DNA from: Solen grandis
Lineage: Eukaryota; Mollusca; Bivalvia; Adapedonta; Solenidae
DNA: 64,000 bases
Assembly (NCBI GenBank): GCA_021229015.1
Contig: CM037777.1
Span: forward strand, 53,017,554-53,081,553
Direction: 5' to 3'
The translations under genes were made by a program, and so were the position numbers. Shown here piece by piece: positions 46,878-58,547 of this stretch (position 1 is the stretch's first letter; every line of letters starts with the position of its first letter). The notes below the pieces were generated by a model. The model searched no databases. It saw nothing but the letters and a program-made list of their open reading frames with translations, and had not been told where the DNA came from.

Positions 46878-48899
46878 CACCTTTTTAAGTTCAGTGCTTC
46901 GTTTTCTGTTTTATTTAAACAATTTAAGACAGGAAACAACTATATCTTCATTTTAACAAAATAGTGTCTCCTTCATTGAAATTGTTATCGATCTATGTTC
47001 CTGGGGTGAGCTGTAACTAATATGTAAGCCAACTTTTTTCTCTTTTGATGGTTACGATAAACGTTTGCGTATCTGTATTACAAAAAAAAGAAGACAATGA
47101 AATATCTTTTAAAAAAGGATAATACTGATTCGTACGTTTTTTTCTTTCCTCCTTCTTGTTCTTGTTATAAAAGTGACGAGGTTAACTTTCTAAATAAGAA
47201 GAAAGTGATAAAACTTCAATATCCGCCATGAAGTAACAGTAGTTGTTGAGGTTGTCCCATAGTGCTAAAAGTGATAGTGGCAGTGGTGGTGGTGGTAGTC
47301 GTAGTTGTTGTTGTTGTAGCATTAGGTGTGGTAGAGGCGGGTGTAATCGAGCTGTGACACAGGTTACACTACACTAATTGCTGTAATTGTTATATATATA
47401 ATAGTTGTCTCTTCAAAGTTTAAAGACAATTATTTTGTAGTTTTGACTTATCTGCCTTGCGTAGATTACAGGCGCGCGCCCGCACACACACACACAATCT
47501 ACTATGAAACTATTGCCTAAAAATTCTCCAGCATCTCTGTACTTTTTTGAGCTGCATTCTGATTCTCAGAATGCAGTCTAAATGCTATGAGCTCGGTCTC
47601 CGGAACCTGATGACTCAGATTTCAGTATACATGCTCCCCACGAAATAGGCAAAATTGTTTCTATTATTATATCGTGAGTTATTCGTATCTTTCTAGTATG
47701 AGTAACTGTTTCAGAAAGTGTTGAATGTAAACTATATTTTATAGCCATAACACGTACGATAAAATGATATTTCCTTCTGGTTCATATTTACAGATGAATA
47801 TTACAGTCTGCGGCTATATGTACGGACATGTGAGTGATTTTAAAGCAAGCATGTATCTTAAAACTTTGCAACGAAAATATTGACGCTACTTGAATACAGT
47901 TACCATAAATGGTCGACATTGCATTGGTGTTTATAAGATACAGTTTAAAACGAATTGAAATTAACCACTTTTAGTATCGTATCCAAGTCTCCACACCTTT
48001 AGACCTGGCTCCGTCCCAATAGCCAATGTATTCCATCGCATACTACAACATTCAATCAGAGATGACATATATTTCAGATTCTACGATATTTTACTCTGGT
48101 TAGGAATGTAATCAGGATACCATTGATATTCTAATGATATTTTACATGTCTTTGTGTTTCCAGATAGAGCGACAGTGTTATTAATTGTTTTTATAAATAA
48201 ACATTCGAAAAGTATTTTGTAAAGGTTGACCTACATATCAAGAATTTTAATACCGAAAAAAATCTTAATCATGACAGTATCTTGGCAGAGCGTTACAAAG
48301 ATTTTATTCCATTCAATAATTAAGTGTCTATGATTTCAAAATCCACTGATTTGCCTTGCACAAATTTATAAGCTATGATAATGCAGCAATATTTTTCAAT
48401 TGGTAGCTCTCGGGACTATCGGTCCTTTGATTTATTATTGACACGAAAGTTAAGTATATACGGTCTCTTCATTTCTTTTAAATTTTATTTATTTCTGATG
48501 TGTGTTTGGAGCACGTATTTGTTATCACGTAATCAAACAATTCACAGACATTTAATTAAGACACGTGTACATTGATACATAGTCTACATACATACAATTT
48601 GAATATACAGTTGTCCCGAATACATAGAATGCAAACGTTAACTAACAACAAACTCTCAAGCAGAATAAATAATTTTATTGTAGGAATGTGAAAAAGCATA
48701 TATTTATATGATGTTCCTACACAGAATATCATTTATTTTTCAAAGTAGCAAAATAAAAAAAATATCTTACAAAGTTCCATTAAAGGAGGATGAACTAAAC
48801 TATATTATTGAATATTGAATTTCTAAGAACCATTGCTTCTTTTATATATCTAGGTAAGTTTAGTAGTATATGTTTATTATTTGATTACAACAAATTGCA
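46213..48899. other. No gene seen; simple repeats
   Basis: TC microsatellite (46,842-46,875), GTG/GTT repeats (47,277-47,320) and CA near 47,480. A phrase with GGGCTGA(C/T)GA(C/T)AAGCTGG occurs at 46,301 and 46,681. No coding region recognised. Confidence 0.45.
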
Positions 48900-49870
48900 G
48901 TAGAGTTTGTAATTTAATATTTCTTAAGGTATTTTTAAGATATCTGAAAAACCGGTACATACAAATACCAAATGAAACTCGTCTTCTACATCAACTTGGT
49001 TACAACAAACACATTACTTACCGTTCTTCATGTGAACAGGATGCCCATTATATCTACATGTTTGAATGCGTTAAAGAAGGACTGATGAACGAATTTTGGT
49101 ATCTATGACCTAAGAGGTCTACGCAATAAGTATTCATCATATTCTAAGGATGTTTTAGATACTCTATAAACATCTAGTAATGAGCTGTTTTCAAATAATC
49201 GAAACCATTCCATTTTCAAATGATCCGTTACCGATTGTTTAAAATTAAAAGAATTAATATTTAAGTTCTGAACATTTTCAAATTCAATAAAATATCCGTA
49301 CTCGTGTAAAAGTTAAACACTATAAACACAGTTTTTCAACCCGCGATTTGTATCACTTACCGCGTTAGAATAGATATGTATAATGATAATATTTTCTGAA
49401 CTGGCAACTTAAAATCGTACTTGATAAATCTATTTACATACAAAGGATACCTGTTTAATTCTCCATATACAATAGTAGAACTAGTATTCAATTTAACATT
49501 TAAAAGTTTAAGTGAATTAATTCTCTCTTTTTCTTTACACTTGGTATTCCTCCATGTTTCGTACGAATAACTTAACATTGAACCTACAAATGCATCGAAT
49601 TAATGGCAATAAATTTTGTGCTTGATATAAAAAATACATATATGGAGTAAAAATGCATTGATTTAAGCGCTTTAGCAACAAGGTGCTCTTGGTTAGGAGT
49701 AAAATTTCCTGAATAATGATAAAAAGTACCTAGGTAATTAAAATCACTAACATCACTTTCATTTGGGAGACCATCAAATGTCCAATGTCTTGTCGGTGTA
49801 AAGGGCCTCTTTTTCTAAATACCATTATTTTAGTCTTTGGCGTATTCCCTCGGGTGATTTACCAGGTAAG
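48900..49870 (-). pseudogene. LINE fragment 1 (reverse transcriptase 3' part to C-terminus)
   Basis: Reading leftward: a VFRKRG-like block near 49,820, SDFNYLG (about 49,755), FDAFVGSMLSYSYETW (about 49,600), VYGELNRYPLYVNRF (about 49,465), then a zinc-knuckle CVCCNQVDVEDEFHLVFVC near 49,010. These match the LINE copy at 51,560 in order and motif. Several stops and frameshifts; 5' truncated. Confidence 0.75.
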
Positions 49871-50639
49871 GCCATCTGCAAAAAGAAATAATATTTAAAC
49901 AATATCGTCTGTCTTAATGCAACAATTTATATCGTTTTGTAAGAATAACTCTAGATCCATAATGAAAATTGAAAAAAGTAATGTTGAAATTACCTCCCCT
50001 TTGGCTTAAGCCAACAGCATAATTATTGAAAAAAAAAAGATCTGAATAAGAGAAACAATATCCTATGCAATATTTAACATTATGGTACATGTTTTTGGGG
50101 TTTTTTTTAAATCCTAAGTAATTAAGTTTATACATATTTTATTTCGTCTTTGAACAGTACAATATACAATCATAATACGTGTATCAAAAAATACATGAAA
50201 AGGGATTAGAACGAAAGCGGTGCTTATTTAGGTCTTCTCCCATGTATGCTACAATTCAGTTGTATATATCAAAATGGCAATAGACATATCACATGGTTAA
50301 ACTACTGAGAGCTGCGTAGCAATCATGAAAGCTTTTTTAAAGATATTTTTTTTATATATACACATGAGTTAAAAATTGATTTGCTGATAAGCTTATTTGG
50401 CTCCTAGTCTCGCAAGAGCAGACTGGAAGCAGCCAATAGTAGGTTGGAGGACTATGTCTTGGGGGAGTTCGTTCCAGAGAACGATAGATGCTGAATAGAA
50501 GCTGTATAGGTATGCTGATTTTTTTTTTTTTTTTTTTTTTTTTTGCAGATATTTGGATGAATTTTTGGCTGTGTCATCTAGTGATGTTACTTGACGGGAT
50601 TAAAGGGGGAGATGGTTTGATATCTACATGATTGTGTAG

Positions 50640-51235
50640 GATCTTATATAGCATGATCAAACGGGTGGTGTAGGTTTTGCCATCCTAAGCCATTCAGCAT
50701 GTTGTTTACACTACTGGTCCTTAAGAAGTCATTTTTTACAAAAAGGGCATCTCTTCGCTGTACCTTCTCAAGTTGGTTGATAAGGTAGTCTGTGTGAGGG
50801 GCCCAGACTGAAGATGCATACTCCAGGCATGAAAGTATGTATGTGCGGTATGCATTTGCCTTGGCCTTGGATGAACAGGAAGAGATATTCCTTCTGATGA
50901 AGGCCAATTATAAGTTGCTCCTTGTTTATACATTCAAATTTTGAAAATATGATGTCGCATTGGGTTTCAATTTCAATGAACTCACTACTGATGGTGTTCT
51001 TAATAAGTAAGAGACATCCACCATAGCCGTCCGGTCTGTCCTAGCGATAAATGGTGTAATCACTGTTTGGTGGCATAATCTCTGCGTCATATATGGAACC
51101 ATGTCTTACACCCACAAAAGATGAGGCAGTTAAGTTCCAAACATTGGCTTTTTTCTTTGAGCTTGTTACACTCTGTATATTGAGACTGGCAATTCTGATA
51201 TTGTTGGTTATAAGTTTAGATTGTTGTCTTGGTAA
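50640..51235 (-). pseudogene. LINE fragment 2, internally deleted
   Basis: Minus strand. The N-terminal APE-type endonuclease region (NIRIASLNIQSV, then DRPDGYGGCLLL at about 51,040) runs directly into the C-terminal reverse transcriptase region (YILSCLEYASSVWAPHT, QLEKVQRRDALFVKN). Everything between, more than 1.5 kb in a full element, is missing. The C-terminal motif set is of the CR1/jockey-type kind. An in-frame stop precedes DRPDG. Confidence 0.75.
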
Positions 51236-51559
51236 GGGGCTAGAGCATTGGGTCTTAAGTAATCAATACTAGATGGCCCACTGCAGGAATTTGATATGCT
51301 TGAGATACTAGGTATGTCAAAACTAGTATTGCTTCCAGGGTCTGAGTTATCAGTACTGAAAATGGAGTGCAACTGTGATCATTACAGTTAGATGGAGAGA
51401 TGGACTTGTTCAAAGAGACTGGTTGCGAAGTTTGGTATGCCACATGAGAAGCAGATAAAAGACATGTCATTATCTAGGTGAAAGACATGTCATTATCAAA
51501 TTAACATTTGGCGATGCCACCCGATGACGAGTCTTCTCACTAGGATCCCGGCCAAGGCC

Positions 51560-53465
51560 CACGTGACTCTATCCATTTATATTTCAAACTTAGTGTATTA
51601 TCGTGGAACATTGCTGGGTTAACAAAATACTCAGACAACACCGAAATTAAATATTTTCTCGAAACTTCTGATATTATAAGTACTTGTGAAACTTGGATCG
51701 ATAGAAGTGGAGAATTTAATGATTATTTAAACAATTTTACCTGTTATGATTCTGTGAGACAACGTAATATTTCCTCACTAAGGAACAGTGGTGGTATAGC
51801 AGTATACGTTAGTTATAGGTTACAGTCTTTTAAAATAATGTCGCGTATTTGTATAGATTTTAAAGATTGTGTAGTACTATTATTTTCATTCTCATTCTTC
51901 ATTCTTTCATTCTCTAAGTTGTTTAATATGAAAGATATTGTTAGGTTTTTTACATATGTGTCGCCAGAGGGATCTACTATTTGTGGAAATTGTAACGAGA
52001 AAAATGGTGTACTGAAAGTACAAAATGATCTAGAAAAAATACAGCAAATATATCAAAATGGTATTCCGAAAAAAAGGAAAAATAAGATCAGAAGAAATAT
52101 GGTTTTATAATAATCAAATGCTGGAGGTGGTTGATAATTTCAATTATCTAGGTGTGGTTTTTAATTATACCGGCTCTTTTGTTTTAAATAATAACTTCAT
52201 AGTAGCCTTAAAGGCTATGAATATATTAGTGAAAAATATTAATAAATACGGGGTTAATCCAAAGATTTCTCTTCAGCTTTTTGACGCATTTGTTGGTTCT
52301 ATCCTGAATTATGCTTGTCCTGTTTGGGGCTTTACTAAATCAAAAGAATTAGAAAATATCCATTTAAAATTTTGCAAGTTAATTCTCGGTGTAAAACAAA
52401 GTGTTTGTACTGTAGCAGTGTATGGCGAATTAGGTCGGTACCCATTATACATAAACCGATTTGTACACATTATTAAATACTGGTTTAAATTAAAACATTC
52501 TAAAAATATTATCCTTTTAAAACTCTATCATAAACTAGAAGTAGACAGCAATAATGGTGTAAAAAACTGGGTATATAATGTAAGATGCTTACTTGAGCAG
52601 CATGGCTTGGTGAAATTTGGTTTCATTCAGGTAATTTTAACGAAAAATCATTTATATCTATATTTAAGCAGCGTTTAATTGACAACTTTGTACAGAAATA
52701 GCGGTCTGACATTAATAACAGTCCTGTTCCTTAGTATACTATATTCTAATTTGCATAATACTTTTGAATTTTCAAAGTATCTGAATGTTTTAATTTGTAA
52801 GAGCAACAGAAAATATATTACTAAACTTCGAATCTCTGCTCATGATTTAAGAATTGAAACTGGTAGATATGGAAATAATAGAATACCTCGAAATGAAAGA
52901 CTATGTTTACTTTGTAATTCTTTAGAAATTGAAGATGAATATCATTTTGTTCTAAAATGTAGTATTCTTTCTGATATACGAACTAAATATATTAACAAGT
53001 ATTATTATAAAAAGCCAAGTATGTATAAACTTATTGAATTATTATGTTGTAATGTAAAATCAATACTTATTAATGTCTGTAGATTTCTTAAGTATGCAAG
53101 TGAAAGACGTAAACAAGCATTATTACAATTCAACACAAATGTTTAGATATGATATATATATTTGTTCACGTATTTGTTAGTTAAATTATTCTCCGCATTT
53201 TAATATAGGGTTCTATGTTACAAAAAATTCATCCCGCATATAAATATTATTCCAATGCACGTAAGGCTACCTTTAAGGCTACCACATTCTCCATATATAA
53301 TTTTGCTGACTTTCTTATTTATTTATTTGTACATTTTTGTGATTCTATTAATTCACCTTTTGTTTTGCCTTGTTTTATGTGACCATGTATATATGTTTGC
53401 AACGAATTGTATTTTAGACGAGATGCTGTATGCATAAGTCAAAAAATAAAATTCTGTTCTGTTCT
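51560..53465 (+). pseudogene. LINE copy 3, internally deleted, with 3' end
   Basis: The endonuclease part (SWNIAGLTKYSD, CETWIDRSGEF, SGGIAVYVSYR, TYVSPEGSTI) is followed after 52,060 by the reverse transcriptase tail (EVVDNFNYLGVVFN, LNYACPVWGFTKSKELE, VYGELGRYPLYINRF). Then comes the C-terminal zinc knuckle CLLCNSLEIEDEYHFVLKC (52,910-52,965) to a stop at 53,146. The catalytic YADD-containing core is absent. The 3' untranslated region ends at about 53,465 in an AATAAAATTCTGTTCTG tail. Confidence 0.8.
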
Positions 53466-54592
53466 TGATAAAACTGAAATAATAGTTTTCCGAAATGGCG
53501 GATCTTTAAAAAATACTGAGTGTTGGAAATTCCGCGGTCAGACAATAAGAACAACGTCCATGTATAAGTATATGGGGTTACTATTTACACCAAATTTATC
53601 CCTGAATCAAGCCGTAAATAAATTATCAATGCAGGCACAAAAGGCCATATACTCAATATACAAATTCCAGCGACCTTTTGGTTACTTTAGAACTCAAGAA
53701 TTGCTTAAAATATTTGATTCAATGGTATTCCTTATTCTATGTTATGGGACTCAAATATAGGGTTATGAATAATATGATGTTATAGAATCTGTCCATTCAA
53801 CTTTTTGTAATCGATATTTAAATGTTAATAAGAATACTAACAACTGCATCGCATTAGATGAATGTGGACACTCCCACTTTATATCAAATATTTAACAATT
53901 TGTTTAAGATATTGGTGCACCTTAATCCAGATGCCACAGCACAGATTTCCCCGTAATTGTTATCTAATGTTAAAGTCACTCGATGATGTTAACAGATCTT
54001 GCTGGGCCACTAAAATAAAAAGTATTTTATTTAAGTATGGATTTGGTTATGTATGGATTTCACAGATGTCGGTGATAAAAAATTATTTGTTTCTCATTTC
54101 AAGCAACGGATTAAAGATTGTTACACTCAGAAGTGGCATGAAAACATTACAATGCAAGTTGTTGTCACCATTATAAATATTTTAAAACCCAATTAAACCC
54201 CGAACGTTACCTTTGCTTAAACATGAAAAGAAATTTAAGAATAGCATTAGCCAAATTTCGATGTTCAAATCACAAACTTATTGCAGTAAAAAATAACCTT
54301 TTCCCCTTTTTTAAGGCCGGATATACACTCGACCATTTTTATCATCTATTAAGTAGCAATGATGATTCAATTATCAATAATGTATCTTGTTACATATATC
54401 ATATACTGAATGCAATAAACTCGGGGGATTACTAAATTTTTATATTAACAATTTAGATTATTCCATCTATGCTCAAATGTTATAAAAATTGGTATTAGAA
54501 AACAAAACTCTCTACATTGTTATATTTATATATGTATAATGAAATGTATTATGGGCCGGAGGCCTTAATTTGCTGAATAAATGAATTTGTGT
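53466..54592 (+). pseudogene. LINE copy 4, 5' truncated
   Basis: Begins abruptly in the reverse transcriptase C-terminal part (KTEIIVFRNGGSL, YKYMGLLFTPNLSLNQA, FDSMVFLILCYGTQI) right after the tail of copy 3. It continues with frameshifts (54,223: RIALAKFRCSNHKL) and ends near a GGGCCGGAGGCC stem and AATAAATGAA tail. Confidence 0.75.
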
Positions 54593-55110
54593 TGTGTGTT
54601 GATGATACATTTGAAACTTCATACAAAAGACGGTTATTTATGCTATCAGAACCAGCAGCCTTGTCTACTTGTAAAGATTTTAATACATCTTCAACTTCTG
54701 ATGGGTGAATCACTAGTTTGTCCAGTTTGTTTCCAAATTTCTGTAAGAACGAAAGAAATATCATTATTAATGTCGTCATCAATGTCTGATATTTGAAGAA
54801 CCTGTTCAAAAGATTGTCCTTGTCAGTATCACAATGAGTTATAGTATTTGTACTAGGGTCGAACAATGGAGGAATCGTTTAGTTGTTAGAACTGTTAATC
54901 AATGATTTGAGAGTTTTCCACCAATCTTTAGATGATGAATTGATATTTTGTAGTTTTTCAAACATTTTAACAAAATATTCCTGTTTGGCAAGTCTGATCA
55001 TAGTTATGATTTCATTTCTTTTGCCAAAAATATGGAAAACCAGGCAGCGACCGATTCTACTGTTTAGATTACCAAATATATTTAACCTCTTTCGCTCAAA
55101 ATAGAAACAT
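54593..55110 (-). pseudogene. LINE fragment 5 (start of the reverse transcriptase)
   Basis: Minus strand: RNEIITMIRLAKQEYF and WWKTLKSLINSS (about 55,020-54,890), a stop, then VEDVLKSLQVDKAAGSDSIN (about 54,690), the usual entry to LINE reverse transcriptases. The rest of the domain is absent. Confidence 0.7.
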
Positions 55111-55430
55111 CATGATCAAGAATTTTAAGGTAAATTTGACTGTGTTCATCTGAGATATTTACATGGTTTGGCTGCTTTCCGTAAAATGAAGGAAAGCATT
55201 AAGCTTTTATTTTCATCGTTCACTAATTTATTTATTCATCATTATCATCATCATCATCATCATCATAGATTAGAGTTATCAATATTTTCATTATTTACCC
55301 ATCTTGTAAGAGAAATAAATCTATTGTTGAGCAGTTGTCGTTAACAACAGTTATCTAACTTGATGTGCTGGGCGCGTGAAAAATCAAGCGCTGAGAGAAC
55401 AGGGTTGTCGCATTTCTTTTGTTTCTCAAA

Positions 55431-55461
<31 letters not shown>

Positions 55462-55791
55462 CACATTTTTTCAATTGCTTCGGGAATTCCATGACGTGAC
55501 AATCTTCTTTTCTTATAATAACGGCGTCTATTAGATATAAGAAGCAACTTTTAATGATTAATGAAGAAAATAACACTGTTAAATCCATTAAATTCGAGTT
55601 GAACTATCTCACACGTGTACATGTTCAGTAAACCGGATGTAAACACAACCACGTGAGATAAAGGGGGGGGGGGCTTAAGAATAGCCCGGGACCTGTATTT
55701 TAAAATCAGGTTATACTTTTTAAAAATATATATGTCGTTTTTAAGAATAGAAGTAAAATCAGTTTAGGGGATTGAACGTTATTTATTTATT

Positions 55792-55822
<31 letters not shown>

Positions 55823-56395
55823 CTCTTATTGTCTTTTCTACTTCTTCTTTTTCCCCCCTTTTTTGTCACCTTGTAGATTGATCGAAAATGTTTTATATGA
55901 AGCCACATCCTCTTGGAATTGGAGCTTGAGAGAAATGTGTTGTTTAAACAAACATATATATATATATATAAAAAAATATGGGTTTATGCCTGACATGTGT
56001 TGTATTTATGAAATAGTTTAAAATGATTTGTGTATTGATAAATGATATTTATATATTTATATATGTATATGAAATGATGATGTACTTTGTACAAATCTAA
56101 ATAAAATTTTCTGTCTGTCTGTTAATAGTGATGCCAATAAACCCAATGTTATAAACGCGCTTTAACCTTACGTGAACACGGTCGGTACAAGAAATACCAT
56201 TAGTTTCAATGGACTGCTAACAATAAGCACATCGCCACTCTTACTTTCCCTATTTCTCTTGCCTACTGTTTATAAGATTTACATCAATATGCGTATCTAA
56301 ATCAAAGGAATTAAATATAAAGAACTTCCATTCTTTTTTTTTCAAGCCAAGATTTCCATAATGTAAATTCGTATTGATATAAACATAAAAATTAT
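55111..56395. other. No gene; simple repeats and a LINE-type 3' tail
   Basis: TCATCA repeats (55,240-55,265), poly-T tracts (55,433-55,461; 55,795-55,822), a TA repeat at 55,955. At 56,070-56,120 there is a tail-like GATGATGTACTTTGTACAAA...AATAAAATTTTCTGTCTG. Confidence 0.5.
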
Positions 56396-56560
56396 TTATA
56401 GGTTAGTTCAAAGTTGCATTTAACTACACGATAAAGTCACGAGGGCGGGTAGGTAAAGGCAACTATGAACTAAGCTATTTAGCACATGGCATTTTCCTTC
56501 CACTAGAAACAAAACTTCACAAAAGTGTGAGTTATGTGGTTGCATGTGTTGCAAAGCAAC
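56396..56560 (+). repeat. Uninterrupted copy of the host repeat (empty site)
   Basis: Shares GGTTAGTTCA(A/T)AGTTGC, GGCAACTATGAACTAA, CTATTTAGCACATGG and GTGAGTTATG with 23,575-23,663 plus 31,468-31,500. It contains CACAAAAGT only once (56,518-56,526), where the 7.8-kb element is inserted in the other copy. Confidence 0.8.
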
Positions 56561-56696
56561 CCTGTTCAAAAACAACGAAGCAGCAGAACATCAAATACGC
56601 TACAAATCATTACATATTGAACAAAATAATATACGATAGCCTAAACTGAATGTCAATTATTGTGGTCATAAGAAAAATAAGAGTTAAGGGGTTTGA

Positions 56697-56719
56697 TGTT
56701 GTTGTTGTTGTTGTTTTTC

Positions 56720-56808
<89 letters not shown>

Positions 56809-56811
56809 CAG
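56697..56811 (+). repeat. TTG microsatellite
   Basis: About 115 bases of almost pure (GTT)n. Confidence 0.95.
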
Positions 56812-56954
56812 GGATCTGTGTAATAATAAATAACATGAAATATTTATAAAAAAGATAATCGGTGTTGATTAAGATTATATAGTGATGGAGAGTGTAGAAT
56901 GGTTATAAAAAGCATTCCCTCCATCGCAAGAGACGAAGTAAACCTTATTTCAAT

Positions 56955-57275
56955 GAAGTTTCGGGGGCGGGAGGTTGTTGGTCCGATCCCCGGCCGCGAC
57001 ATACCGAAGTCGTAAAAATAGTACTGGTGTAGTTCCCTTCCTTCGCACGTAGCATATAAAGTGCTGGCCCGGTGTCAAGTTAATGTGACTGGGTGTGGTA
57101 TCATGCCACATGTTTACGGCGTGATACTGCAGTGTTGCAGCACTATATCTGTCCCAAGTAGACATCGTCTTCAAATGACTGATATTCTGTCGGTGGGACG
57201 TTAAACCCAACAGACAAACATTTCATACCCCACATTGTATGACTGAAATACTGTCGAAGCGACGGGAAACTCAAA
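56955..57275 (+). repeat. tRNA-derived SINE, family B, copy 3, followed by a family A end
   Basis: The head has B box TTGGTCCGATCCCCGG and the family B body to GACGTTAAACCCAACAGAC. At 57,239 it abuts a fragment ACTGAAATACTGTCG...GACGGGAAACTCAA that matches the 3' end of family A. Confidence 0.8.
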
Positions 57276-58493
57276 TAGTCATGTCATGTGTTTTTGTCAT
57301 ATATATATATATATATAACCCAAAGAAACTGCTATTCCGTTGGAATACTTGAGTAATACTTCGTGGTTTCAGGTAGTTGTCATTTCAACCAACAATGGTG
57401 CATAGCCTTTTTTCCTGTAAGTAAAGGAAAATTTTCCAATAGTAATCGTTAAAATAGTCATTCAGCATTGCCTTAAGGCATCATCCTTAAGTAGGTCAAA
57501 AGCGAGGTTAGACAGCTACGCCGAAAAAAAGTTTTGTCCAAATTTGATTTTATTTTTATGTTCATAATAACGACACAGTCTCAGTGCAAGTAAATGATAG
57601 TACTAAAAAATAAGTACATTTACATACATATTTCGGAATATAAATATCTCTCTCTATATATAACCACTATTATAATGTCAGAACAAAATCCATAATATCC
57701 TGAAATGTTAAATTCTTACCTTACCGTTCGTAATATGCAGAAATGTCCTGTTTTGTTATTTTATTGAACAACTAATTCGCAAGTTGGAGAAAAATTATGA
57801 GACAAGTAATAGGTATAATGTATTTATTAATTCAATATAATATGTACTTTACAACAACAAATGAGAAATAATCAACAAACAATTAAGGTCATATCAAATG
57901 ATATGTGTTAAACTTTTGTAACTGCTTTTTCTAACTAGATGCGGTTACCCTAGTTTCACACCAAGCCCCTGATATCTGTAATTTAGTTAACACACATGAT
58001 CGTGCATTCTCTTTCTTACCGAAAATATGACATTATGACTATTATCTTTATTGTCCGAATAGAATCGTTCTGTGTGTTGGCGAACAATATTTAGTTAGCT
58101 AGTATGTAGAGAGAATTACATTTGTAGATTTGGGTTCCCATTATCCTTGATATTCCTATTATCCTTAAGCTTCCCATTATCCTTGGGGATAAAGAAAGTT
58201 TCCTAGTAAAATAACTAAGAGTGTGATGCATACATTTGTTATAAAAATAATAACGAGTCTTATTTTATGTCACGAAAAGATATAAAATGAAGGAACGGAA
58301 ACATGTTTACATATTTAATCTCGGTACATCACCAGACAGTCTCAATGACTTACGGTTGGCCGACATTCGACATTAATCGAAGAATTTTGGGCAGATATAT
58401 CCATTCAATCAATAAATAAACTATTCCATGTGCACTTATAGATAGGTAGAATCACATTCAATTTTCATTGCATGTTAGAAATAGTGTAAATAC

Positions 58494-58547
<54 letters not shown>

